DNA from: Gyromitra esculenta
Taxonomy: Eukaryota > Ascomycota > Pezizomycetes > Pezizales > Discinaceae
DNA: 64,000 nucleotides
Assembly (NCBI GenBank): GCA_038503075.1
Contig: JBCAML010000011.1
Location: 1,674,001 to 1,738,000 of the forward strand
Direction: 5' to 3'
In this document: positions 14,001 through 26,284 of the stretch, piece by piece
Layout of the letters: each line of letters begins with the position of its first letter
Numbering within the stretch: position 1 is the first letter of the stretch
Translations under genes and position numbers: made by a program
The notes under the pieces: generated by a model
What the model saw: only the letters and a program-made list of their open reading frames with translations
Told to the model about the DNA's origin: nothing
The model's database searches: none

Positions 14001-15596
14001 CCAGAGACATCAATATATCCTAGAGGATATATACTGTCTAAGTATGTATATTTTTTCAAACTCTTCAAAATAAAATAAATTTAGTTTGAGAAATTATATA
14101 TAATTTAGGTACACAATATCTAACTAGCCCCATTTATTGGTGTTGAATAAAAACGAGACTTTTAAACTCCCTTATACGAGTAATCGAAACAAAGATAGGT
14201 ATCGCTTTCTACGTGCGATAAGGATGTGGCCGATATCTGCAGTAACGGCGCTAATCTGGTATATTATAGTTATGTTGATAGTATGCGAACTATAACTAAG
14301 AATGTGGGTGCGTTCGATCTTGTGGGATCTTCCATATCGTAAAAGGGGCCATGAACTGTAATAGGATCGGATCTTCTCACCGAGTGACCATGCACGTCTA
14401 GGGTTACTAGATTGAACAGTGTCTGCAGCTGCAGTGACATCGGAGGCTGGTTTGACCTGCATCGAGGAGAGACTTATGAACCTTGGCAATTAGCGGGTTC
14501 CTGTAGAAGTGTAACCAGGCCCAGAACTAGATTGTAGCCATTTTTTTGGTCTGGAATATGTAGAAATACAAACGGGGAAGTACATCATATTCACAATCTT
14601 GTTAACCAAAATAAAATAAAAAATTGTTGACTGCAGTTACTTGAAGGTTTCTATAAACTTATAGGGGCGACGAGGGTCTGTTGCTTATTAACACATGTCT
14701 GTCCGATTACATTTACGAACGCTAAACTGATTCAATTGGTCTTGAGGTCCGTAGAATAGCCTGATTTATAGAAGACCTAAGAGAATCAAAATATTGGGGA
14801 TATTTCAACACATCGTTGCAAATATCGCTTTGCAGAGATATGAGAGGGTTATGCCATTGGGTTAGAAGCTGATCTAGCGGGGCTGATACTAAGCGGCATA
14901 TAGTTTGTCTGAAATAGTATTATATCAGTGCCAATAAAAAAAATTTAGAATTGAATGTGAGCGGGGAAAATCAGTATACCTGTAGCTGCAGCTAGGGTAG
15001 TACCAGCTAGAGCATTAAGTCTGCTTCTAGGACTTTTTGATCAAACCGTAGGCCATCGGTGACCAAAAATGAAATATATCCCTAGAGCCATAAGACATCA
15101 ATGGTAGGCCTAGGTAGATCTGAGGCTGGTCGGGGAGGAGCTTTAGCACTGTAAGGAAGTAGAGCATGCGGCCGGCGGTAATATAGCTCAGATGGTTGAA
15201 TTTGCACTAGCTGATGATGAGTGGATGGCTTTGAGGAGGGTGTTTTTGCTTTGTTGGCCGCTGGTGGTTGGTACCTTTTTTTCTTCTAAGTTATTATAAT
15301 CTGAACAGTGACACGATAGCTATGGCCAACCTGAAAATTTAAAGCATATAGGCTCCATATGGTAGAATATATTTCATAATATCGCAATATTTAAATTTGT
15401 GGGGGTCATAGACACCCCGAAAAGTGGATGAAGGCAGCTAAGTCAGATTCCCAACAAGCCATAGAGTCAGCTAACTCCATGGCTATAGCCGGGCAGGGGT
15501 TGGTCATACTACCATGATCGGTGACCGGTCTGACACCTCAAACATTGGACCGGTGACCGTTCGGGCTACCGATCCTTGTCACAAGCGTTGCTCCCG

Positions 15597-15654
15597 GACC
15601 GGTGTTTGATTAGGGAAATTCTCAGGACCGGCGTTTGATTTGGGAAGTTCCCAG
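15597..15654. repeat. Two tandem copies of a 29-bp unit
   Basis: Units at 15597-15625 and 15626-15654 both begin GACCGG and share TGTTTGATT/CGTTTGATT and the end CAG. They differ at a few positions, mainly transitions. A related GGACCGGTGACCG sequence lies just upstream near 15546. Confidence 0.75.
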
Positions 15655-16515
15655 GAAAAGTGGCCTGATCATTTGCAATTTCGTCGTGGCAAACCCCGTA
15701 CTGATTCCGAAAGATTGCTCAGACCCGAGATCATCCAACGACAATGGAAATGGGTGGTATTCCGAAATCTTGAAGATATTGGTTTTAGGATTGTGGTATA
15801 CGTAACTGGAGAAAAAGACATTACAACAGCGCCTGCCCCAACGTTTACATTAGCAATAGATATAGATAAGGCTCCAGAACTTTCCGAAAGCATTTTCTCC
15901 CCTTTTCCAACGATGATATTTTCCTCTAAACCGATGGTGGACCAGATCGTTAAGGGAGAAACTCCGAGGACATCTGCATGTTGTGGCTTGCCGCACCCAG
16001 CCTTCGTGTACCATGGAAACTCGAAAAACTGGGCGGCGTTGGCTGGGGTATCAAACCCGCCACTAACCTGTGAAGGAATTTCTCAGAGACCAAGTGGCGC
16101 GTCTAAGCTGATTTCAGGTCGTCCCTAAACCAATCCAAGTTGGATTCGTGAAAGTGCGCTGCCCCCTAGGAGTTAGTGCGTCAACAGTGCCATTCAACCA
16201 CCTATTGCTGGCCAGAAGAGGTTTTCCTTTGTCAAGCTTCACGAGGACTGATGATTTACAAATAGGGTGGGTTTGAAAGTATGTGTTTCTGAAAAAGGGT
16301 TGGCGAGGTAGTTTCCTAACGCCTTTACCAGTACCGATTCCGTGTGAGCCAGTCCAGATTCAAATTGCACACAGATGGAAATATTATGTTTGGCTAGCGC
16401 TGTATCTACGTTCACATCCTATCGGTTTTGATTGAACGAGGTCTGCATACTCTACATGTATGCGAGGAAAGATGTCTGTTAGTGCCAAGCATTCAGGCAA
16501 CGTATCGTACATGTA

Positions 16516-16751
16516 CTACGGGTGTAGGGGTAAATCCGATGGCAGGTGGCGGTGCGAGTAATACATGTATATGCCAGTTTCTCTCACCCCTTCACAGCTC
16601 CTCAAGAGAACTGATGAACATACCTAGTGAATCAAGAAACCACACACTAAATCATGAACCAAGTTTGTTTGTAAGATTATGAAATTCAAATGATTTTGAG
16701 TCCCCGAGAAAAAGTTGCACCGCCACCGCCATCAAACCCACACACCCGTAG
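16516..16751 (+). mobile_element. MITE-like element, family B, copy 1
   Basis: This 236-bp element starts CTACGGGTGTAGGGG and ends with a matching inverted repeat (ending CACCCGTAG). TA lies on both sides (16514-16515 and 16752-16753). It aligns along its length with 29643-29872. A shared internal block reads AAGTTTGTTTGTAAGATTAT. Terminal repeats are about 40 bp and include the GGTGGCGGTGC block. There is no coding capacity, so it is non-autonomous. Confidence 0.8.
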
Positions 16752-16754
16752 TAC

Positions 16755-16879
16755 TCGCGATCCAGGGTAAGAACCTGAAAATACGGGTGGTGAATTTGTA
16801 TGGCAAAGTATCCGTGCACCACTCCATAGCATACAAAGCCACACACCCCATGTTTTCAGGTTCGTAACCTGGATCACGA
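16755..16879. mobile_element. Hairpin element abutting family B copy
   Basis: The left half begins TCGCGATCCAGGGTAAGAAC and the right half ends with its imperfect reverse complement (GTAACCTGGATCACGA), followed by TA at 16880-16881. Pairing runs nearly to the centre, so the whole 125 bp can fold back. It starts three bases after the TA that closes the neighbouring element, which suggests two insertions side by side. Confidence 0.65.
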
Positions 16880-16979
16880 TACCCATTTGCGATGGATTAG
16901 TGGAACATGGGTATAGAAAATTGAAATAATCAAGATACATTGTCCAAAGTGCACCAAAGCGGCCGTATCTTATCCTATA

Positions 16980-17201
16980 TCCCTTAGACTGTCAGGCCAG
17001 ATTAAAACTTGGAGCACTAACCAGATATAGAAAACATGATATGTTTGTTCTACACTAAGAATGAGTAGAGTTAGTATATCCAAACTTCACAGGCGATCAG
17101 ATAAGCTCATGCCGAAACCTTTGATTTCTGGGTTGAACGTATCACGCCTTCCATATTCGGTTAGTGCTCTAAATTTTGATCGGGCCTGACGGTCTAAGGG
17201 A
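16980..17201 (+). mobile_element. MITE-like element, family A, first of an inverted pair
   Basis: The element is about 222 bp, with terminal inverted repeats of about 65 bp starting TCCCTTAGACTGTCAGGCC. TA lies on both sides (16978-16979 and 17202-17203). The two arms differ mostly by transitions. The interior (CACAGGCGATCAGATAAGC) is the reverse complement of the interior of the neighbouring element at 17255-17470, so the two copies are in opposite orientation. Confidence 0.8.
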
Positions 17202-17254
17202 TACCACAGGCATGATAATTCTCCCTTTAGTTAGAATTTAGTTATCCAGCATTA

Positions 17255-17470
17255 TCCTTAGGCCGTCAGGCCTAATTGAAATTTAGAGCACTAACCGGAT
17301 ATGGAAGGCATGATATGTTCAACGAAGAAATCAAAAGCTTCGGCATAGCTTATCTGATCGCTTGTGAAGCCTGGGCATGCCAACTCTACCCACTCTCGGT
17401 ATAGAACATATCATGCCTTCTATATCTGGTTAGTGCTCCAAATTTTAATTGGGCCTGACGGTCAAAGGGA
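17255..17470 (-). mobile_element. MITE-like element, family A, second of an inverted pair
   Basis: The element is about 216 bp. It begins TCCTTAGGCCGTCAGGCC and ends in the reverse complement (GGGCCTGACGGTCAAAGGGA), with TA at 17253-17254 and 17471-17472. The interior GCTTATCTGATCGCTTGTG is the inverse of the interior of the copy at 16980-17201. Only 53 bp separate the two elements. No coding frame is visible, so movement would need a transposase from elsewhere. Confidence 0.8.
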
Positions 17471-18420
17471 TAAATCTGGCAGCATGAGCATATATAGATA
17501 CCCTTGGTGCCTTCTACTCTATGGGAAACACACATAAACGCCTCTACGGCCCACCCAGACGATCCATTACATATATGATAGAGAGTATCTGAAAAGAGTC
17601 GCCCAGTTGCGACACTAGAAACTTTCCTGTTTCCGTTAGCTACGCGGATGAGAGGTGGACCGTGAAGACGTCTATGTACGTGTATATATCCCATAAACTG
17701 GTAGCGAGGTGATACCAAATTACTAGGAAGTAGCCTAGGTTAATTAATGGATGGGCAAGCAGCTTCACACGCCAAAAATTGTCCCGTAGAATATATATCA
17801 CGGTTTGATTTATCAGAATGGCTCAAGGAGGTTGGGGTGCTAAGGAAGTCCGGGCCTTGGGGCATGCTAGCGGCTGTTGAGCTACTCCGCATAGAAATGG
17901 CCCAAGCTAAAGGATTCTGTGTGTATTTCGCTGTGGTACCGTTGTTTCTACGCTAAGTAAACAAATAAGTAAACAAATAAACTCCATACTACTACTAGCA
18001 GCCCGCAAATATTAATAGACACTGTAACTAGTTAAAGTATAAATGGTTGCCAAATCACCTTTTTACTGGCTATATTGGTGACACCTAGATCCACTAGTTT
18101 ATAGGATATTATTGAGTAGAGTCACTTACAGGTATTATCCACATGTACTTAGGAATGAAATTGATTTCGCCTTTGTAGTCACTGGTTGACCAACAGGCGA
18201 AGGATATGCCTTTGATTGGGCCGAATCTGTAACATGGCTCGACTCTCACTGACTCGATGGCATGTCACTAAGGCTGGGCAGCCGAAACTATCCCTTCGTC
18301 TGTATTCAAGTTCTCACACTATACTAGATAAAGTAACAAAGTTGGTAGTCTCACACTCAACTCCATCAGGCACTGGCTAGGAGCACCGTTACATCTATTT
18401 TCCTGACTAGTTTGCAAGAA
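17471..18420. other. Gene-poor stretch, no supported gene
   Basis: No supported gene is visible. Short frames near 17747-17956 have no motif. A direct repeat AAGTAAACAAATA occurs twice near 17956. Confidence 0.45.
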
Positions 18421-18555
18421 TGCAGGCGTCCCCGGCTTGGTGCGGGACTAGCCTAATCCGCAGACAGAGGTTTAGGGTTCCATGCTTGCTGCTACCAAGA
18501 TTCCCCCATATCCGCCAACTAACCAGTTCGGCTATCAGACTAGGGACATCTGCAG
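18421..18555 (-). mobile_element. MITE-like element, family E, shorter copy
   Basis: The reverse complement of this segment aligns with 26285-26443. Shared blocks include GTCCCCGGC at the end, the GAACTGGT region, and a CTGTCTGCGGATT-like block in the interior. The ends TGCAGGCGTCCCCGG and CTGCAGATGTCCC (reverse strand) form the terminal inverted repeat. Compared with the other copy, about 25 bp near one arm are missing. No coding frame is visible. Confidence 0.6.
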
Positions 18556-20394
18556 GTCTCAGGTTGATTCGCTAACTTACCAAGAAGCAGTATGGTTGGG
18601 GACGCCTTTAATCGGAGGAATGCCACATTTGCTTAGCTTACTAATACATATAAAATAGGCACAAAAAGCCAAATAACAGGCGTAAATCCTTTAGTTTTGA
18701 CCATACAAGCGACATTGGTCCCCAAACTCAGTTGCAAGTTTGATAAGTCAACAACCAGAAGGAATTTAGAAAATTCAAGATGATAGAGCGAGTGAAATAT
18801 AGGCCCATTACAGCTCTTTTAGAAAATAAACTATTTTTGGTGGAGGAGATGCGGTTCGAAGTGGCAGGTTCGAATGCCACTTCGAAACCCCTCCAATCCA
18901 CAATGCCCCTAACTATAGCGAACAATTTCGTGGTTAGAGAGCTGTGGCGTTTAAATTGCTTTTGCGGATGACGACTCTCTGTTTCATGATCAGCCTACCT
19001 ATCTTTCCATAATTCTTTTCTATGAAGGAAGATGAGTGAGGCACAAGACAGGATGACTCCTTCAACTATAAAAAATATACCGCTAGCACAGTACCAATAC
19101 CTATTTATTCCTAGGGCTCTTGCGCAACAATATTTTGATTTGCGAGAAAAGACCGTTATCCACCATGGGATTCTCGTGAAAGTCACGTGAACGTTTAGAT
19201 AGTGTTGAACGCCACAGTTTATTTCGACATCTTAGTGACGTTCTAGCTAATTTGGTACCAGGATATTGTTGTGACGGTGGAAGAACTTGTCAAGGGTCCA
19301 CCACCCGTACTATTGAACTTAGAATAACCAACCTTGACTTGCAGATCTATGTGTAAGTTTTGGTAGTAAAGATTACAGGAGTTGTGAGCGAAGATTAGTC
19401 TCGTCATAAACCTCCTTTTTTGGTTAGCACGGCGCTGAAAAAAATTAAAATTTGTCAATAGCTCCCTACCGTAATTGTATATAAGCTACGTGTTGGAGTG
19501 CCATAACCCTCATCCAGTTCCACGATAAGGATTGGATGCACTCGATCGACAGGGTTGGGTTGTCGTCGTACACAGTATTCGAATTTAACCTTGATTTGTC
19601 AAATATTAATAATCTAAGCATTATTTCCTCTTGTAGTCACTGCGTCCCTATTCTGGCACCTGATTTGTAGAAATTCAAAATAATGTTGCTAAAATGAGGC
19701 TGATCTCTTGGTAATTGTCTCACTTGGACTGGCCGGCTGGCGAATCCGGGCTGTTTGGATCCCTGACCAGATGTGACCTTTCGGAACCCCCCCGCTCGCC
19801 TCAACCGTGCAATGAGAATTCGATCCGAAAAATTATGGATAACCATCATCCCAGATCAAACGCTAAGCGATCAGACAATGAAATCCTCGAGAACTGGTTA
19901 CGCTTGTCTAGCCCGAGCAGCAGCGCTGGAGTCAGAGAGTCAGACCACAGGCCATCAACTGGTCAGAGCCTCCACAATCGCTCTCAAATACAGATTCAAA
20001 CATCCGGGTCTCTGCCTCTCCAGAAAACTATTTTGCCGAGATAACGCCGTCTGCTGACATGGGAACTCGGTAAGGGATCTTTTTCCTGGGATCTGGAAGA
20101 GCAATCCGGAAGTGCGTAGGCGATTGCCCCAGCTTTAGACTACCTCACTGACGGTGAATATTAGGAGGCTGTCAGCCGCGTGGAACCGCTATCCTCCTCC
20201 AGGTCTCCTCCAGGATCTTCAAGATCCCTCGGAAAATATTTTTGGGCTAAAGTAATACTGCTTTACTAAGCTTCTGATCCTTCTTACCCCCCCAAAGTTC
20301 TTTAACTCCTGAGCGATAAATTCTGATCATTTCCAGTTGGACCAGAGTCCTGACGTCGTACGAACGGGAGGTCAACCCTGAATGGGCAGAGAAT
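18556..20394. other. Gene-poor stretch upstream of the zinc-cluster gene
   Basis: No gene is supported. A short strong hairpin lies at 18853-18889. From about 19700 the base composition approaches that of the following gene, and two overlapping plus-strand frames (about 19715-20057) end before the gene starts. They may be 5' leader or remnant sequence, but have no motif. Confidence 0.4.
18853..18889. repeat. Short perfect-stem hairpin
   Basis: The stem GGTTCGAAGTGGCA pairs with TGCCACTTCGAAACC downstream around an eight-base loop that itself repeats GGTTCGAA. It resembles a tRNA B-box by chance, but no tRNA fold surrounds it. Confidence 0.7.
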
Positions 20395-22954
20395 ATGGCT
20401 GCCCCTTACGGTTTTCACTCTTATAGCGCTACAAGCCCTAACGAGTTGTCCGCGGAGCTGAATATGACGATAGCTGGAAATGACTACGGTCATCCCTCAT
20501 TCCTCACGCAGAATCAAGTCAGCGAACAACAGCAATATTTTGGCCCTTCATTAGATCCAATCTCTTTAAGAGAAGCATATGGGATACGGGATACAATCAA
20601 CGTTCCAAATAGCATGCACATGGAATCTTCAAATACGATGCCATCGCAATCCTTTGGAACCTTTGAGGAACAAGGCCTGCAGGTTATTCTGACCGGTTCC
20701 CTCGCGAAATGCCATTTTCAAGTGTGTCCGTTAGCTGATTTGTTGTTTATATATCTGTAGTCTGTAATAAAGCCAATTTCTCCTAGATCAAACCATCGCT
20801 TGGAATTGGCCGCTCCTGTAGCACCCGCCCCTCGCCGGTCACTACGCCTAAAATCGCCAAATCTCTCCCAACTTTCTCGCGAGGATAGTGCATCTATATC
20901 CATGGCACCGTTGGCGGCATCATACTACGACACCACCCTTGTGGATACTACAAGTTCCCCCACGATATGCAGAGTTCATTCTCCCTATGACCAGCATGTC
21001 AGATCTAACCACGATTCGGATGATTACCTGCAAGACTCAGTTAATGCTAAAAGCCCTTCTAACATGTCGCAAGGCTCAGTAGAATTCTCCGTGCCCTGTT
21101 TATCCGCAAGCCAACTGGAGCATGCAGGGTCTGCAGGGGGGCTTCATCTTAACTCACTCCAGTCTTTTCGGGGATCGGAGCAACATTTTTGGGGAACCCC
21201 CAGACATAACATTGCTCGATGGTCTCATACCGAGCCATCGTCTCCCGCCGAAGATATCGATAGTGGCATGCATCGTGATAAGCTCAGAAGGTCTTCCCTC
21301 AAAACGTGTGAACTTGAGGAGGCGGGTCTTGATTTCCCAGGTTGTTATGTGTTAGTTCCAACTGCAGAAGGGCCAAACACAGCAGAGGCTACTGTGGTGG
21401 AAGGACCAGAGCCTGGTCTAATTTCCACAAAAAAGAATTTTCGAAGGCCGATGGTAGAATCGGAGAGGCAAGCAATCAAGTTGAACAGGAAGTATGGGGT
21501 GTGTCTTCGGTGTAAGATGTTTAAAGAAAGGGTATGTGATTCTTACTTGTGTAGCATTATAACAATTTCTTACATTGTTTAGTGTCGAGGGGGTCTTCCT
21601 TGCGATCGCTGCCGATCACTGAAGCTTTGGAAGAATATCTGTGTTACTGCTCATTTTGCAGATAAATCAATCTTTTCTAGAGGTTAGTTTCTTTTGATCT
21701 GATGCATTGAGATCTCCCATTCGTTTTGATCCACTAACTCTCACGAAAGGGTTATATAAGGCCCGTGTTGTGGTGATGCTTGAAAATATTGCAGAGTGGT
21801 TTCCTCCGGATTTCCGCCACCAGGAGGGCATCGAAGTCAGCAATGGCTATCCACCGAAACTTCCTATAACCCTCCAGAAGTTTAGCCCCATCGATGCAAA
21901 CCTCCTGGAGCATATTCTATGGAGGGAGCTGAGGAAAACTGACTTTGCGAGAATCCCTTCTTCGCCTTATGGGATAGTCGAGGGTATTTCTTCGGAGAGG
22001 CTCGAGAGTTACTTCGATGAGCATATAAATTATCTTATTATTGAGATCCAGCGGAACGCAGGGACAACAGTTTTCTCCCAGATATATGCCCAGACTCTGT
22101 TCTGCGCTCACAAATACACCATGGATAATCAGGAAACAGTGAGCGTTATTGAACCCAAGTTACATAAGGGTTTATATAACCGGGGAATAATGAAACTAAT
22201 TTCGCATCTTAAAGGGATCACTAATTCGAAAAGCATTACGAATTTGGGCCGCACAGATCGTTTTCTTCAAGAGCCCCTTCAGGATTTGTGGAGTGAACTC
22301 TGCCGGCATGCCAAAAATTAGCGATCCAAAATCAACGGTTGACGGCATAACTCCGCTGCCCCGTCTTGCCAACCAGCAACTTGATGCCAGGGTTGAATCT
22401 TGGATGGCAGAGCTTGAGCAAGAAGTCCTTGCTGAGTTACAAGTGAAAATATTTCGCCGTAACCCTACTGATTGGTTTGGGATCTACCTCGCTCTATTCG
22501 TAACACTAAGTAGCCTGGAAAGGGATAGCTGGAGCCTTCAAACGTGGAGTGCTGACGCTGATAGCTTGCTTGAACGTGTGAAAACTATCGTGAGTTTCTC
22601 TCCATCCTCGTGGTTTACTTTCCGATTCTAAGCTTTTGACCTGCCTTGCGTCACTTATAGAGTTTGAAAAATCCGCAGGAAATGTGCAAGGCTTGGACAT
22701 GGCCTCTCCAAGAGTTACCAGCAGTGTTGATTGAGAAAAATTCACGCCTTGCTGCTACGCTCGCTGCGCACTTTCGATCAGTCACGAAGGGATATGTCCC
22801 TTTCACCCTTGATTGGTATAGCGATCCTGTGATATTGATGGCAGGAGGAGAAGAGGTTGCCGTAGACTATATGAGGACGATTGGGCAATGGGTTAAAGAA
22901 TCAGGTGAGAAATTTGTGAACCTTGACGTTTTGGGAGTTCGTTTTGCCAACTGA
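20395..22954 (+). pseudogene. Zn2Cys6 zinc-cluster protein, frameshifted
   Basis: This is a probable fungal zinc-cluster DNA-binding protein. Exons are 20395-20729 (first splice uncertain), 20787-21531, 21583-21682, 21750-22589 and 22661-22954. Introns are 51-71 nt, and the third has a CTAAC branch site. The cluster CLRCKMFKER/CRGGLPCDRC lies at about residues 351-380 with spacing C-x2-C-x6-C-x5-C-x2-C-x9-C, and an intron cuts it between Cys2 and Cys3. It sits mid-protein, not near the N-terminus as is common. A Ser/Asn-rich region precedes it and a helical region follows. In exon 4 a run of five A at 22313-22317 puts a TAG at 22319-22321. The downstream frame (HAK/ISDPKSTVDG) continues if one A is surplus, for a total of about 770 residues. 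A sequencing error is possible. The cluster is clear; the gene's activity is not. Confidence 0.75.
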
Positions 22955-24902
22955 GACCACAGATCAAGTTTTACGGGGCAGGAGTACTACAGCCTACAGC
23001 AAAGAAATTTTTGATAGTCTTGGCCTTATGTATTGCTCCAGGCTTATGATTTCCGAGGACACATGATTACTGTGTAGTGCTTTGTTTTGTGGGGTCATTA
23101 GATCGGTATTTTTGCTATTGCATTTCACCTGAAACATGAACTCAAAATCTGGTTGAGGCGCGGGTGGACGAAACGTACTCTTTTACTTAGTTGGTTTTCT
23201 AGGGGGGGTTTTTTTAGGAAGGAATTAGGCGTTTGTAACTCGGCGTCGCATATCTTACACCTAATACCTGCATTTCCTACATGTATCTTTCTTTCAGGGA
23301 ATTTGTCGCGTTGCGTTGGGTTTCCTTGGATTTTGTGAAAACTGATAGCAGATTAGATTAGTTATTCTGACTTGAATATAAATTCAAAACTTCTCTATTC
23401 AAGAATTTAGGGTATACAGTATGTCTAGCCGCTCGATTCTTCTAAAAGTCTTTAGGCCCGATACGGGTGTACGTCTTCCATTGCATGATATCGGCGAAGG
23501 ACTTTCAAGCATTACCATATGTATGCCATAGCTTAGGGGAGCACATGCATCTGACTATTAACGAGCAGGCAAACCCGTAGATTTTACGACGTCGACTGAT
23601 TAGACGCAATCGACAGCCAGATAGGCTATTCTTATACCAACGACCTATGCTAGCTTTGTGACTTCGTTTTTTGGCACTCTATACGAATTTCTCCCCAATA
23701 GCTATATAGCTTATACATGTAGTCGCCGGTTGTGAGAATTAAAGTTGTTAGTTTTATCGTCATGGGCTTCGAGCTTTTATGGGTGCACAATATAATATAT
23801 AAGCGAAACTATCAATTTTAATTTTGGGTTCCGCTGTTGGGGAAGTGCTGCCCACCTATGAGCATTGGAGGACGCCACGTAAATGATCGATAGGAGATGT
23901 TCTACGTAGCTGTCTTACCATATAGCTACAGAAGCAGGATGGGGACCGTTAGATATATACTCGCTTCTCACCTCAAGCCCGTGGCTGCCCCAGCTTAGAG
24001 GAACAAACCCCTGGAACTACTCAAAAGTTTAAGGGCTTTGGTAAGCCGGGGGTGGAGCGCTACCTAAGTGGCGATAGACAAATTTTTTGTAGGATCGGAA
24101 CCTTCCTATTGATGGGGGATCTGGAGCTGGTATCGTTAAAAATGGACCTTCACACGGGAGGTTATTCGACTATCTTCGCGCTGGGTCCTAGACCTTGTAG
24201 ATTAGCTGTCCGTCCAGGTCGAGCCCATCGCGGGTCTTTTGTTCTAGCTATCTACTAGTATTGCCGTGGAAGCCTGATTATAACTTGTTCTGTTCACGAA
24301 TCAGAGAACGCTAGTTACTGGCTATCTCGATCGCCGACGAAATTTCCTTTATGGGTATAGCTGTTTGCAATTAGGATTACGGGGTAGATACCTAAGAATA
24401 TACATGAGAGGAAGTTGAGAGTATGTACTACAGGGTGTATGAAGGTTTAGATGGTATGCGCATGGACCACGACGTTTAACTGAGGATCAGATTAACGTCC
24501 TTTCGATTCTCTGGGAAGCACAGAGTTTTGGGACGCACGAGAGAGAACCTAGCCTCCTATTTTTCGGAGGCTTTAACGTGCGTAGTAGTTTGATGAATAA
24601 TCCTTTCGGGTCATACGATTATCTACATGTGTTTTATATATAACGAGATTGAAATTCAAAAATGAAGATCTTGCCTATATATAGATAGGCTTAGTGAATT
24701 ATTAATGAAGTGAAGGTGAGCCGCTTGAATCTCTAGAGTCACCCCATTCTCAGGCCCAAGTACTCAGCACTCTTGCTAATTATCTTTAAGCATCCAGTAG
24801 CGCCTAAGTGTGGCACAGGTCTAACTGGTTTCATCTTCGTGGCGTTAAAATATCGACAGTTTTGACTGAAATTGTTCGAATTCCCTATATATCCTGAGTA
24901 TA
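22955..24902. other. Gene-poor stretch, no supported gene
   Basis: This begins with the presumed 3' flank of the zinc-cluster gene. No recognisable coding sequence is visible on either strand. Two TACATGTA octamers occur near 23278 and 23714. Confidence 0.5.
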
Positions 24903-24905
24903 TTA

Positions 24906-25011
24906 GAGGCTTTGCGCTTTTGAGCTAGCCCTGGGTTTTGACCAATCAGAAGCTGATCTGCACCAATCAAATTGCGAGAAATCGGGACTAGATCTATTTG
25001 CGCAAAGTCTC
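24906..25011. mobile_element. Degraded MITE-like element flanked by TA
   Basis: The left arm (GAGGCTTTGCGC...) and right arm (...GCGCAAAGTCTC) are imperfect inverted repeats over about 28 bp, with TA on both sides (24904-24905 and 25012-25013). The interior carries GACCAATCAG, a CCAAT-type sequence also present inside family C elements. With several mismatches per arm this is a weaker case than the others. Confidence 0.45.
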
Positions 25012-25013
25012 TA

Positions 25014-26284
25014 CAATTTGGAAGTGCCTAGGCACACCACTAAATGATTCGTAGAGGTGATTGGCGGGTTAAGTGACAGATCCTACCCAATGTCTAAGGA
25101 TCGGATTCCTTTTGGCATAGGGAATTGCTCGTCTTTCTATGACATCGTCTGGGGAGTCTGAGCTTAAATTAAATTTTGACTATCGCTGTTGGGAGAATAT
25201 CTGGTTCTCTAAACGCGCTGTTGAGGCCTAGGTCTGTGTTTAATTCTTGCTAGCTATGGCTTTAACTTATAGTCTAGGGAGATTTTTATTCGAGTGGCAT
25301 GAGCACTCGCTTCTAAAAGAGTTACCGTATTTCTAGATATTGTCACAGAAATAAAGGAGAACCGAGATGGCGTTAAGATGTCTTAATAAGATCTAGAGGC
25401 GAGCTATGTATATGGGACTCGTGCCTTAGTTACCGATAAAAGGTATGAGAAGCGAGGTTTGCACTAAGTTTTTAATAATAGCTAATTGAATATCAATTCA
25501 TTTCGAATAAGAAATTCGAAATGTTTTTAGTGGAAAATCGCAAGCTAATGTTACTTATTAATATTACTGGGTTAGAATAGGAAGGAGTTATGTATTAAAT
25601 CCACTGGTGTAATGTGTACATCATAAGTTCATATTTTTATCCTATTTATATAAGAAGCTCAAATAATTAAGCCTAAAGTTAACCTCACCCGTAAAAACTC
25701 TAGAATCAATACTAATCGCTAGCTGCGGGGTAGTTGTGTAGGTAAACGTGACTGATTTAGTAGTCGCGTTCTTAGATCTAGATCGAAATTTCTCGGCGCA
25801 CATATGCACCCTCCCGACTAATGAAATATTTACACTGGATGCCTTCCCGTGAAATCTGAAATCAAGGCAAGAGTGCTTCAGACAAGCGAAAACCAGAATT
25901 AAAACTAGAATTTCAGATCTATTAACACCAACAATATAAAATAAATAGTTGTCACAACGTATCATTTCCCTTCTAGGGATCTGAAGAGCTTCAGATATTT
26001 AGAAGAGGGGTGGGGGCCGGGCCCCTTGTCATGATTCTACAACGTACGGCAAAAAAAGATTGAGAAACGTGAGACCTGGGATTCGGGATTATTGTTAGTT
26101 CCCCAAAGGGTTTGAGGATGATTCCAGCAGTTGAATTGACTACTAGTACAAAGCCCTGTCAGTAAGCCCTGGCTTCTCGATCTTTCCTGTCATACGCTGT
26201 ATATCATGAAGTTGTCAGATCAGTTGTCTGGAGTGTCCCAGCCCATTTTACTACTCTGAAGTGCTTCTGGTTTGAATTCTACTA
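25014..26284. other. Gene-poor stretch, no supported gene
   Basis: AT-rich sequence. The longest frame (25642-25965 minus, about 107 codons) has no domain I recognise, and its start is not an ATG in good context. Nothing else is seen. Confidence 0.45.

Larger units (their letters stand above)
8042..16515. other. Long gene-poor stretch, no supported gene
   Basis: In these 8.5 kb I see no gene with a recognisable domain. It holds a perfect 22-bp palindrome at 8054-8075, a duplicated 29-bp unit at 15597-15654 and a 160-codon frame at about 15640-16128 that lacks a convincing ATG start. Other open frames (for example 14172-14489 minus) resemble random frames. Confidence 0.5.

Noticed and set aside
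15184..15195. TAGCTCAGATGG, a match to the tRNA A-box
   Set aside because: No B-box (GGTTCGANTCC) follows at a workable distance and no acceptor stem can form.
15640..16128. 160-codon plus-strand frame
   Set aside because: It has no convincing ATG at its start and no recognised motif, and the opposite strand is also open over much of it. It may be a remnant, but support is too weak.
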